From Eubacterium sp. 1001713B170207_170306_E7 (GTDB lineage: Bacteria > Bacillota > Clostridia > Eubacteriales > Eubacteriaceae): a stretch of 64,000 nt of DNA. The position numbers and the translations under genes were made by a program. Positions 8,547 through 15,611 of this stretch are shown one piece after another. How positions within the stretch are numbered: position 1 is the stretch's first letter; every line of letters begins with the position of its first letter. Below the pieces are notes generated by a model. That model searched no databases and was not told the origin of the DNA. It saw only the letters and a list, made by a program, of their open reading frames with translations. Location of the stretch: NCBI RefSeq assembly GCF_015547515.1, contig NZ_JADMVE010000001.1, positions 434,406 to 498,405 of the forward strand, read 5' to 3'.

Positions 8547-9584
8547 TTAATCAAAAACAACGATGGTCGACAGGGTTTCGAGCTGCCGCACATGCTCAAG
8601 GCCCTGCTCCAGCGCCTCAAGCGGGATGCGCTCGGTAATCAGGTCCTTTACGACCAGGCTGCCGTCCTCCAGCAGCTCCTTGGCCCGGCGGCTGTGCGCG
8701 ATGCCGCAGCCGTAGGCGCCTACCATGGTCTGTTCCTTGTAGTGGATATGGTTGATCTCGGGCGGTGCGCTGCCGTCTGTGATCATGCCGCTGAAATGGC
8801 CGAGGCGTCCCCGCTTCCGGAGCACCGACAAGGCCAGATTCATGGCCTCCGGCGCCGCGCAGCAGGGGATGGCCGCGTCCACACCCTGGCCCTCTGTCAG
8901 GGCCGGCAGGGCCTTTTCGGCGGCCTCGTAGCCTTCAAAGACGGCGTCAAAGCCGAGCTTTTCGGCGCGCTCTGCCCGCCTGGGGTCGGTCTCGACCAGA
9001 AAGACCTTCTGCACGCCCAGGGCTCTTGCCACCCGCAGGTTGAGGATGCCCATCCGGCCCGCACCGATGATCAGCAGGGTGTCCTGGGGCTTTAGGTCCA
9101 GATTTTCCTGAACGTTGACGCAGCAGGAGAGGGGCTCGATAAAGGAGATTTCCTCAAAGCTCAGGGCGTCGTTTTCGATGACGTTGATGATCTGGCCGCG
9201 GACGCCCTCCTCGGGCACCACCAGGTACTCCTGGAAGCCGCCGTCGTAATTGAAGCCCATGATCCGCACATGGTCGCAGAGGTTGTCATAGCCCTCCTGG
9301 CAATAGGCGCACGCCCCGCAGGCGATGCCCGGATGCACCTGGACCCGCTGTCCCTTCTGGTAGCCTGTGACCGCGGCGCCCACCTCGGCGATGACGCCGG
9401 AGATTTCGTGGCCCAGCACCCGCGGGTACACCAGGTCGCGCTGGCCCATGGTCAGGCATTTGAGATCGGTTTTACATAAATTGCAGGCCCTGACCCGGAC
9501 GAGGACTTCGTGGCGGCCGCAGGCCGGAACAGCCCGTTCGGTCATTTTTAGCTCGCCGGGGCCTGTTAATACAACTGCTTTCAT
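8547..9584 (-). CDS. Zinc-dependent medium-chain dehydrogenase (alcohol/threonine dehydrogenase-like)
   Basis: A 345-residue cytoplasmic MDR-superfamily oxidoreductase. Catalytic zinc ligands C37 and H59-E60 (VLGHE), the four structural zinc cysteines C89, C92, C95 and C103, and the nucleotide-binding IIGAGRMG loop are all present, so it is predicted to be an active NAD(P)-dependent alcohol or polyol dehydrogenase. Substrate cannot be read from sequence; sorbitol/threonine dehydrogenase-like. Start at 9584, preceded by AAGGAGA; the open frame further up to 9611 lacks a ribosome site. It is the first gene after the cobalamin riboswitch and is followed by the TrpD-like gene after 24 nt. Confidence 0.88.
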   Translation of the reverse strand: MKAVVLTGPGELKMTERAVPACGRHEVLVRVRACNLCKTDLKCLTMGQRDLVYPRVLGHEISGVIAEVGAAVTGYQKGQRVQVHPGIACGACAYCQEGYDNLCDHVRIMGFNYDGGFQEYLVVPEEGVRGQIINVIENDALSFEEISFIEPLSCCVNVQENLDLKPQDTLLIIGAGRMGILNLRVARALGVQKVFLVETDPRRAERAEKLGFDAVFEGYEAAEKALPALTEGQGVDAAIPCCAAPEAMNLALSVLRKRGRLGHFSGMITDGSAPPEINHIHYKEQTMVGAYGCGIAHSRRAKELLEDGSLVVKDLITERIPLEALEQGLEHVRQLETLSTIVVFD

Positions 9585-9610
9585 TGGTAGTCTCCTTATT
9601 TTTTCAAACA

Positions 9611-9642
9611 AAAAAAGCCCGACCTTAATCTAAGGTGCGAAC
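9611..9642 (-). terminator. Probable riboswitch expression-platform terminator
   Basis: On the minus strand ACCTTA-GAT-TAAGGT (stem at 9622-9636, extendable by CG/CG across a bulge) is followed by CGGGC and six T, ending about 25 nt before the dehydrogenase start. Its position directly after the cobalamin aptamer fits a transcription-terminating expression platform. Confidence 0.6.
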
Positions 9643-9654
9643 TTTCCATCATTC

Positions 9655-9846
9655 CCACAGGCCTCCACCGCTCAGATAAAGACCGTCAACACACTTCAGG
9701 CAGGTTTTCTGACTGAGGATTAACGCCGGGCTCCCTTCCCATCCTTTCAGACAGTGGTGATGAGCCGGGCAATCCACTTACAGCGGCGGGCCCGTCTAAG
9801 AATCTCACTTAGTTCCCTATTATCTGCCATGCAGCACCTGAAATGT
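9655..9846 (-). promoter_or_regulatory. Cobalamin riboswitch
   Basis: Read on the minus strand this leader holds the conserved elements of the cobalamin aptamer in order: an initial GGTGC, then GGGAACTAAGTGAGATTCTTAG, CGGGCCCGCCGCTGTAAG, GATGGGAAGG, and a B12-box-like segment with AACCTGCCTGA. A consensus-like promoter lies directly upstream and a terminator hairpin lies between it and the first gene. Such switches normally turn genes off when cobalamin is plentiful. The downstream genes are a zinc dehydrogenase, a TrpD-like transferase and a small protein, none of them a usual B12 gene. Confidence 0.9.
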
Positions 9847-9862
9847 TTTATGCTTTTTTATT

Positions 9863-9890
9863 ATCATATCACATTTGTCCGGGGTGTCAA
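9863..9890 (-). promoter_or_regulatory. Promoter of the cobalamin riboswitch operon
   Basis: Minus-strand TTGACA (9890-9885), 16-nt spacer, TATGAT (9868-9863). Confidence 0.75.
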
Positions 9891-9965
9891 GAAAAAATGT
9901 AAAAGATTTAATCGAAAAATCGGGCGGGCCGGTGCGCCCAACGGCTTCTTTTATGGGCTAAAGCG

Positions 9966-9974
9966 TGCTATAAT
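9966..9974 (+). promoter_or_regulatory. Extended -10 promoter before the 10047 gene
   Basis: TGCTATAAT with TATAAT at 9969-9974; no clear -35. Confidence 0.55.
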
Positions 9975-10046
9975 AGCCTTATTGGCAGCCCGGTAAATAA
10001 AAAGCCTGAGTTGAAGGCGGCTGCGGTGGGAGAAAGAGAGGAAGAA

Positions 10047-10517
10047 ATGGGACATTTTGGTTTTTCATACGTCGGCATGCTGTATCTGCTGATGCTGTTT
10101 ATCCCCAACCTGATCTGGACAAAACATCAGCCTGAGGGCTATGATTTCGGAAATGAGAATAAGGGGCTGCTGTGGTGCGAGCGCATCGGGCAGGTGGGGG
10201 TGAGTGGCTGCGCCCTGATCTTCACGGATTTTAACCTGAGGCCCCTGACGCCCTGGAGCCTGTGGCTGGTGCTGTCCTTTGGGCTGATGCTGCTGTATGA
10301 GGGCTACTGGGTCCGGTATTTCAGGAGCGGTCGGAAGCTGGAGGATTTTTACACGGGCTTCTGCGGGGTGCCCCTGGCCGGCGCGACCCTGCCGGTGGCC
10401 GCGTTCCTGTTTCTGGGGATCTACGGGAGGGTCTTTCTGATGGTGGCGTTCGCGGTGCTTTTGGGCGTCGGGCATATCGGGATTCACGGACAGCATTTCC
10501 GGGAGCTAGGGCAGTGA
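10047..10517 (+). CDS. Small integral membrane protein, unknown
   Basis: A 156-residue protein with about five hydrophobic helices (residues 5-22, 45-62, 68-88, 110-130, 132-150) and no family I can name with certainty. It begins MGHFGFSYVGMLYLLMLFIPNLIW, a pattern seen in unannotated clostridial membrane proteins, and has a conserved-looking WCERIGQ segment between helices. The ATG at 10047 follows AGAGGAAG; the frame is open back to a TTG at 10011, which lacks a ribosome site. It stands alone with its own promoter and a terminator at 10642-10669. Confidence 0.72.
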   Translation: MGHFGFSYVGMLYLLMLFIPNLIWTKHQPEGYDFGNENKGLLWCERIGQVGVSGCALIFTDFNLRPLTPWSLWLVLSFGLMLLYEGYWVRYFRSGRKLEDFYTGFCGVPLAGATLPVAAFLFLGIYGRVFLMVAFAVLLGVGHIGIHGQHFRELGQ

Positions 10518-10619
10518 CGGGTATGCTGGGAGATGTCAAAGGATTGCGGCAGCTGGATGCAGATTGGCGCTGTCCGGCTGTTCTGATAAGGTGGCACGAA
10601 ACCTGGCCGCTTGCCGCAG

Positions 10620-10649
10620 CGTCTGGGCCTTTTTTCTTATCTGGATAAA
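10620..10649 (-). repeat. Dispersed intergenic repeat, copy A
   Basis: Read on the minus strand this holds GACTGCGCATTTTATCCAG followed by ATAAGAAAAAAGGCCCAGACG, the core shared with copies at 13317, 18071, 32413 and 55583. In the plus direction its GCGCAG arm is reused in the terminator at 10642-10669. Confidence 0.75.
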
Positions 10650-10669
10650 ATGCGCAGTCTCGGTCTGCG
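10642..10669 (+). terminator. Intrinsic terminator after the membrane protein gene
   Basis: GCGCAG (10642-10647) pairs with CTGCGC (10655-10660) over a 7-nt loop, followed by CGC and six T. Part of dispersed repeat copy A. Confidence 0.7.
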
Positions 10670-10753
10670 CCGCTTTTTTAACAGATATAGGTTGCCTTCC
10701 CGGCTCTTGCAGCTAAATTTAATCCAGATTTTACATGCTCTTAACACAACATA

Positions 10754-10762
10754 TGCTATAAT
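10754..10762 (+). promoter_or_regulatory. Extended -10 promoter of the PhoB/PhoR-type pair
   Basis: TGCTATAAT with TATAAT at 10757-10762, 46 nt before the response regulator start. Confidence 0.65.
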
Positions 10763-10808
10763 CATATTATGTTAATGATGTTAAAAGTTAGCGAAGATTG
10801 GAGCGAAA

Positions 10809-11510
10809 ATGAAGAAAATTCTGATTATAGAAGATGAACTTAATATATTTGAGCTGATTAAATTCAATCTGGAAGCCCAGGGCTTTGAGGTTGCGGGCTT
10901 TCATGAGGGCACCGGCGCGGTCGAGAAGATTGTGGAGCAACGGCCGGATCTGATCATCCTGGACCTGATGCTGCCGGGCAAGGACGGGCTCACCATCTGC
11001 CGCGAGGTGCGGGCCGATAAGAACCTGTCCTACATCCCGGTCATCATGCTCACTGCCAAGAGCGAGGAGTTCGACAAGGTCCTGGGTCTTGAGATGGGTG
11101 CGGACGACTATATGACCAAGCCCTTCAGCGTCAAGGAGCTTTACGCCCGCGTCAAGGCCGTTCTGCGGCGGACAGAGATGATCAGAAGCTCCGACACAGA
11201 GGAGCTGGTGGTGGGCAGCCTGCGCATCCTGCCCGGCGCCTTCGAGGTATACAAAAACAACAAGAAGCTGTCGCTGACCCTGAAGGAGTACGAGCTGCTG
11301 CTGTACCTGGCCAACAACAAAAACAAGGTCCTGACCCGGGACCAGCTGCTGGACGAAATCTGGGGCTACGAGTACTATGGCGAAACCCGGACCGTGGATG
11401 TGCATATCCGCTACCTGCGTAAAAAAATCGAGGACGAGCGTGAAAAATACATCGAGACCGTGCGCGGCGTGGGCTACCGCCTGGTGGAAAATCTGGGAAG
11501 CGATCAATGA
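10809..11510 (+). CDS. OmpR/PhoB-family response regulator
   Basis: A 233-residue transcription regulator: receiver domain (residues 3-118; acidic pair E8-D9, phosphoacceptor D52 in LDLMLP, T in MLTAKS and K in TKPF) and a C-terminal OmpR winged helix (about 133-230, ending RTVDVHIRYLRKKIE and VRGVGYRL). The KNLSYIPVIMLTAK segment resembles PhoB/PhoP. It is activated by the kinase encoded immediately downstream, whose ATG overlaps this stop by 4 nt. Phosphate-starvation control (PhoP/PhoB) is plausible from similarity but no pst genes are in the window, so the stimulus is unknown. Confidence 0.92.
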   Translation: MKKILIIEDELNIFELIKFNLEAQGFEVAGFHEGTGAVEKIVEQRPDLIILDLMLPGKDGLTICREVRADKNLSYIPVIMLTAKSEEFDKVLGLEMGADDYMTKPFSVKELYARVKAVLRRTEMIRSSDTEELVVGSLRILPGAFEVYKNNKKLSLTLKEYELLLYLANNKNKVLTRDQLLDEIWGYEYYGETRTVDVHIRYLRKKIEDEREKYIETVRGVGYRLVENLGSDQ

Positions 11511-13267
11511 AAAAGCGCATCACCATTGTCTTTTCTGTACTCATCGTGCTGGTCACAGCCTTCTCCGGGGTATTCTCCTATGTGATCTTCAAAAACGCCT
11601 ACTATGAATCCACCGAGGGCAACCTGAAAAGCAACAGCGAGTATATTGTCGAGGACCTGATGCCCGCCTACATTCAGACCGGGGACGTCTCCGGGCTGGA
11701 GCATTATGCCAACAGCACCAACCAGCGCATCAACATCATCGACGTGGCGGGAAACGTGCTGTTCGAGTCCCTGAGCGGTATCGGCTCTCTGGACAACCAC
11801 CTGAGCCGGCCCGAGGTTCAGGGCGCGATGGAGGGGCAGGCCGCCACCTCGGTGCGCTACTCCGACACCATTATGAAGAACATGCTCTACCTGGCCGCCC
11901 CCTATTATCAGGATGGGCAGATAACGCACATTGTCAGAATCGCCGTGCCCCTGGACGTCATGGAGGACGTGAGCTACAGCATTATCAACAACCTGATCTT
12001 CGTGGCCCTGGCCAGTATTCTGATCGCCATTGTGATCTTTGCCCTGCTGCTGAACAACGAGACCCGGCCCCTGGATGAGGTCACCATCTTCGCCAGAAGG
12101 ATCGCCCGGGGCGACTATAAGACCAAGCTCACCATGATCCGGGACGATAAGATCGGCGATCTGGTCGACTCTCTCAACACCATGGCCGAGCAGCTGGACG
12201 CGTCCTTTACCAAGATCAACCGCAAGAATGTTGAGCTGTCCTCCGTGCTGTCCAGCATGAACCAGGGCATCATCGCCGTGGACCGGGACAACAAGATCAT
12301 TCTCATCAATGATACGGCCCGCAGAATCTTCAAAATCGACCTGAAAAAGGAGATCAAGGGCAAGAACATTCTGGAGGTTTACCGCGATCCCTTTGTGTAC
12401 GAGCTGCAGGACAAGCTGGCAGAGACCGAGGACGGGCGGCTGGATTACGAAACCCGCATCGAGGAGCGCATCTACAAGGTGACCAGCTCCCAGATCGTGG
12501 ACAAGGGCGACCAGAGCTACAATGGCAATATCATTATTTTAGAGGATATTACCATGATTAAGGGGCTTGAAAATATCCGCCGTGACTTTGTGGCCAATGT
12601 GTCCCACGAGCTCAAGACCCCCATCACCACCATCCGCGGCTTCATCGAGACCATTCAGGAAAACCACATCACCGACGAGGCGACTTTGAACCGTTTTTAC
12701 ACCATCATCGCCGATGAGAGCGAGCGCCTGACCCGCCTGGTCAATGACATTTTAATCCTCTCCCACCTGGAAAACAACCAGCGCAGCGGGGAGGACAAGC
12801 GGGAGATCATCGGTGTGAACCAGGAGATGCTGCGGATTTTTGACATTCTCAAAATGACTGCTGACGCCAAGCGCATCGAGCTGCGCTACCAGAAGGAGGG
12901 CGACATCAGCGTCATCATCAACCCTGATGATTTCAGGCAGATGATGATCAACCTGGTGGACAACGCGGTCAAATACACCGACGAGGGCGGCCGGGTGGAC
13001 GTGTCGGTCTACGAAAACGGCGCGCATTTCTGCATCCTGGTAGAGGATACGGGCTGTGGCATTCCTGAGGAGGATATTCCACGCATTTTCGAGCGGTTTT
13101 ACCGTGTGGATAAGAGCCGTTCCAAGGAAAACGGCGGCACCGGCCTGGGCCTTGCCATCGTCAAGCACATTGTCCAGAATAACAAGGGCACCATCGAGGT
13201 GACCAGCTCAGTCGGAATCGGCACCACCTTTAAGGTGACCCTGCCCAAAAACTGCGAAGTCCGTTAG
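11507..13267 (+). CDS. PhoR/WalK-like sensor histidine kinase
   Basis: A 586-residue membrane sensor kinase partner of the preceding regulator. Order: N-terminal membrane helix (about 8-28), extracellular sensor domain, second helix (about 162-184), HAMP (about 185-238), PAS domain (about 245-355, VLSSMNQGIIAVDRDNKIILIN), HisKA with phosphoacceptor H367 in NVSHELKTPITTIRGF and HATPase_c with N, G1 (DTGCGIPEEDIPRIFERFYR) and G2 (GGTGLGLAIVKHI) boxes. Phosphatase position T is conserved in HELKTP. The ATG overlaps the regulator stop (ATGA). A terminator at 13270 ends the operon. Confidence 0.93.
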   Translation: MKKRITIVFSVLIVLVTAFSGVFSYVIFKNAYYESTEGNLKSNSEYIVEDLMPAYIQTGDVSGLEHYANSTNQRINIIDVAGNVLFESLSGIGSLDNHLSRPEVQGAMEGQAATSVRYSDTIMKNMLYLAAPYYQDGQITHIVRIAVPLDVMEDVSYSIINNLIFVALASILIAIVIFALLLNNETRPLDEVTIFARRIARGDYKTKLTMIRDDKIGDLVDSLNTMAEQLDASFTKINRKNVELSSVLSSMNQGIIAVDRDNKIILINDTARRIFKIDLKKEIKGKNILEVYRDPFVYELQDKLAETEDGRLDYETRIEERIYKVTSSQIVDKGDQSYNGNIIILEDITMIKGLENIRRDFVANVSHELKTPITTIRGFIETIQENHITDEATLNRFYTIIADESERLTRLVNDILILSHLENNQRSGEDKREIIGVNQEMLRIFDILKMTADAKRIELRYQKEGDISVIINPDDFRQMMINLVDNAVKYTDEGGRVDVSVYENGAHFCILVEDTGCGIPEEDIPRIFERFYRVDKSRSKENGGTGLGLAIVKHIVQNNKGTIEVTSSVGIGTTFKVTLPKNCEVR

Positions 13268-13269
13268 AA

Positions 13270-13291
13270 AGAGCCTCCGGGCTCTTTTTTT
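13270..13291 (+). terminator. Intrinsic terminator after the kinase gene
   Basis: AGAGCC (13270-13275) TCCG GGCTCT (13280-13285) then seven T. Confidence 0.85.
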
Positions 13292-13316
13292 GGTGGTCAG
13301 GAAGCAGCGCGGGCGG

Positions 13317-13356
13317 GACTGCGCCTTTTATCCAGAGCGGAAAAAAGGGCCAGGCG
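13317..13356 (+). repeat. Dispersed intergenic repeat, copy B
   Basis: GACTGCGCCTTTTATCCAG, then a variant middle (AGCGGAAAAAAGGGCCAGGCG). Same core and orientation as copies D and E. It lies in the 365-nt spacer between the kinase terminator and the next promoter; the rest of that spacer up to 13474 shows nothing I recognise. Confidence 0.7.
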
Positions 13357-13474
13357 ATGGGGAAACGGCTCCATTACTCGAATTATAGGCATACTGAAAG
13401 GAGCCTCCCGGCATTCTTTTTTTATTTAAAATCGTGGAATGAGAAAGTTAAAAAAATATCAATTAAAATAAAGC

Positions 13475-13503
13475 TTTACCTTTAAGAAAATGAGTGATAT
13501 AAT
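13475..13503 (+). promoter_or_regulatory. Promoter of the radical SAM / Fe-S pair
   Basis: TTTACC (13475-13480), 17-nt spacer, TATAAT (13498-13503) with an upstream TG (13495). A GC-rich leader of about 120 nt follows, with pairing blocks around 13550-13590 (GGGCC/GGCCC around 13560-13580), before the GGAGGAG ribosome site at 13619. Confidence 0.75.
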
Positions 13504-13632
13504 AACCATAAAAAATTATTATATTGCAGAAAATTTCTTATATCAAAACCGCCGGGAGGGCCAGGCTTCAGGCCCTGAGGGGGAAAAACGGCGTGTAGCA
13601 GCGCCTGTAAGCGGGCGTGGGAGGAGAAGAAC

Positions 13633-14565
13633 ATGAATCCTTATTTGAAGAATGTCAGCCGGATTGAATTCAGCGTGACCCACCGCTGCCAGGGGCGGTG
13701 CCGGCACTGCGCCCTGGGTACAGACCGGACTGCCGGGGAATTGACGCCTGAGATGGCTGTGGCGGCCCTGGAGGACGCTTACGAGGCCTGTTCGCTGCTC
13801 TCAGTGCGCACCTTTGGGGGCGAGCCGCTGCTGTGCGTGCCCACGGTCTGCGCCCTGCACCAGAGGGCTGAAGCCCTTGACGTGCACAGCCGGGAGCTGA
13901 TCACCAGCGGCTGCTTTACCCATGACCGTGCCCTGCGGGCCTACACGGCGGACCGTCTGGAAGCCAGCGGCGTAAATGTAATCCTTTTATCCGTGGACGC
14001 CTTTCACAGCGAGCACCTGCCCCTCCGCGGGCAGTACGGCTTTGCCCGGGACCTGTGCGCTGCCGGGCTGGGCAGCGCCACCACCCTGCACCCTGCGTGG
14101 ATCGACGGGCTCAGGGGCCGGAATCCCTACGACCGGGAGACTGTGGCGCTCCTCAGCCGTTTTGAGCCCCTCAGGCTGCCTGTGGGGGAGGGGAACCGCG
14201 TCTTTCCGGGGGGCAGTGCTGCGGTCCACCTCTTTGGGTATTTTGAGCAGAAGCCCCTGGACATGGATTTTCAGTGCGGCACGACAGCTTACACTCAGCG
14301 TCTGGACGCGCCCACTGCTCTGGCGGTGGACCCGGACGGCAGCGTGCGGGTGTGCGGCTTTGCCATCGGGAACCTGCACCGGCAGACCATGGCGGCCATC
14401 CTGAAAGGCTATGATCCTTACCGGTATGCCCCCATGCGGGCCCTGCTCGAGCAGGGGATCAGCGGCCTGATCACCTTCGCCGCCCAGCAGGGCATAACGG
14501 TGCGCCCGGAGGCCTGTGCGTCGCCCTGCGCCCTCTGCCGCTCAGTCAGCCGTCAGCTGCAATAA
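13633..14565 (+). CDS. Radical SAM protein, SPASM-like, unknown product
   Basis: A 310-residue radical SAM enzyme. The SAM/cluster motif CX3CX2C is at C19, C23 and C26 (THRCQGRCRHC), followed by the GGEP motif (TFGGEPLL). C-terminal cysteines (CGTTAYTQ, VCGFAIGN, CASPCALC) could hold an auxiliary cluster as in SPASM/twitch proteins. It resembles small radical SAM proteins that modify peptides or cofactors, but no precursor peptide is visible nearby. It has a good promoter and a long leader, and is followed after 46 nt by another Fe-S protein, with which it is probably co-expressed. The substrate is unknown. Confidence 0.82.
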   Translation: MNPYLKNVSRIEFSVTHRCQGRCRHCALGTDRTAGELTPEMAVAALEDAYEACSLLSVRTFGGEPLLCVPTVCALHQRAEALDVHSRELITSGCFTHDRALRAYTADRLEASGVNVILLSVDAFHSEHLPLRGQYGFARDLCAAGLGSATTLHPAWIDGLRGRNPYDRETVALLSRFEPLRLPVGEGNRVFPGGSAAVHLFGYFEQKPLDMDFQCGTTAYTQRLDAPTALAVDPDGSVRVCGFAIGNLHRQTMAAILKGYDPYRYAPMRALLEQGISGLITFAAQQGITVRPEACASPCALCRSVSRQLQ

Positions 14566-14611
14566 GCAGCCCATTCCGAAAAAACACATTTCCAACAGGA
14601 GGCATGAACCA

Positions 14612-15457
14612 ATGGAATCCAACCAACTTAAAGCAGTAATCGACAACTGCCTGCAAAACAGCGGCCTCAATGGCCGCAGCCCTGAAACCGGCGCCCCGGA
14701 TCAAGGCCCGGACGCGCTCCAGCTCTTCGACCCGGTTCTGGTGGGCGTGGCCGCCGCGGACGACCCGCTGTTCAGGCGTTTTCAGGAGCCCGGCGTGGTA
14801 GGGCCCCACCACCGGCTGCCCAAAGACTGGCTGCCCGGCGCCAGGAGCGTCGTGTCGGTTTTTCTGCCCTACACCGAGGCCGTACGGGCCGCCAACCGGG
14901 AGGATAAGGCCCTGCCGGCCAGGGCCTGGCTCATCGGCCGGATCGAGGGCCAGCAGCTGATCCAGGGCCCCCTGTGCGGGGCCCTGATGGACGCACTCCG
15001 GGCCGAGGGCGGTGAAGTGGCCGCCCCCATGCTGGACCCGGACTTTCAATCCTGGTCGGCTGCGGACGGGCCAGAGGAGCCGGGCGGTCTCGCCTTTACC
15101 AGCAGCTGGTCCGAGCGGCACGCTGCCTACGCCTGCGGTCTGGGTACCTTTGGCCTTTCCAGGGGCATCATCACCGAAAGGGGCATGGCCGGACGCTTTT
15201 TCAGCGTGGTCACCACCCTTGTCCTCACACCCAGCCCGCGGCCCGATACCGGGCTGTACGGGGACTGTACCCAGTGCGGCGCCTGCGTGCAGCGCTGCCC
15301 GGCCGGAGCCATCACCCTGGAGGGCGGCAAGGCGCACAGACCCTGCGCCGCTTATTTAGACCACACCCTGGAGCTGTTCTCACCCCGCTACGGCTGCGGC
15401 AAGTGCCAGACTGCCGTGCCCTGTGAGGCCCGCAGGCCGCAAAAGTCCGGAAAATAG
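14612..15457 (+). CDS. 4Fe-4S double-cluster protein (QueG-related)
   Basis: A 281-residue iron-sulfur protein with a C-terminal 4Fe-4S double-cluster domain: CTQCGACVQRCP then CGKCQTAVPC. The central part (SWSERHAAYACGLGTFGLSRGIITERG) is characteristic of epoxyqueuosine-reductase-like 4Fe-4S proteins of anaerobes, and PKDWLPGARSVVSVFLPY matches their N-terminal part. Function unknown; electron transfer to the neighbouring radical SAM enzyme is a reasonable guess. ATG 14612 has AGGAGG 9 nt upstream; the frame is open further up through the end of the previous gene but without a start signal. Its stop lies only a few bases before the inverted flank of the DUF3987 gene. Confidence 0.8.
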   Translation: MESNQLKAVIDNCLQNSGLNGRSPETGAPDQGPDALQLFDPVLVGVAAADDPLFRRFQEPGVVGPHHRLPKDWLPGARSVVSVFLPYTEAVRAANREDKALPARAWLIGRIEGQQLIQGPLCGALMDALRAEGGEVAAPMLDPDFQSWSAADGPEEPGGLAFTSSWSERHAAYACGLGTFGLSRGIITERGMAGRFFSVVTTLVLTPSPRPDTGLYGDCTQCGACVQRCPAGAITLEGGKAHRPCAAYLDHTLELFSPRYGCGKCQTAVPCEARRPQKSGK

Positions 15458-15460
15458 ACG

Positions 15461-15577
15461 GTTTTTTCTCATAACGCCATTTTCAGAAAAGGGCCCGCGC
15501 GTTATGAAAAAACGCTGAAACCCGCATGAACAGGCGCTTTGAAGCCTGTCAAAAAACATAACGCGTATAACGCACAC
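15461..15577 (+). repeat. Left inverted flank of the DUF3987 gene (CATAACGC array)
   Basis: Contains CATAACGC at 15470-15477 and its inverse GCGTTATG at 15499-15506 (21-nt spacer), then after 50 nt the tandem CATAACGC-G-TATAACGC at 15557-15573. The block aligns without gaps, inverted, to 17445-17548 on the other side of the gene: shared runs include TCATAACGC, GCGTTATGAAAAA, AAACCCGCAT, CAGGCG, ACATAAC and ATAACGCAC at identical spacing. An additional hairpin CAGGC-N8-GCCTG sits between the two parts. The role could be iteron-like replication sites, operators of the enclosed gene, or mobile-element ends. Confidence 0.9.
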
Positions 15578-15611
15578 AGGGCGGCGCGTTCTTTAGAGAG
15601 AGGAAATTAGA

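Noticed and set aside
8022-9095. Plus-strand frame of 357 codons across the TrpD-like and dehydrogenase genes
   Set aside because: Antisense to two well-supported genes; amino acid composition rich in His and Gly without domain motifs.
13504-13632. Leader of the radical SAM gene as a molybdenum-cofactor, THF or ZTP riboswitch
   Set aside because: None of the conserved motifs of these classes that I can recall are present; left as an unassigned leader.
15470-15573. CATAACGC units as a CRISPR array
   Set aside because: Units are only 8 bp, alternate in orientation and are few; no cas gene is near.
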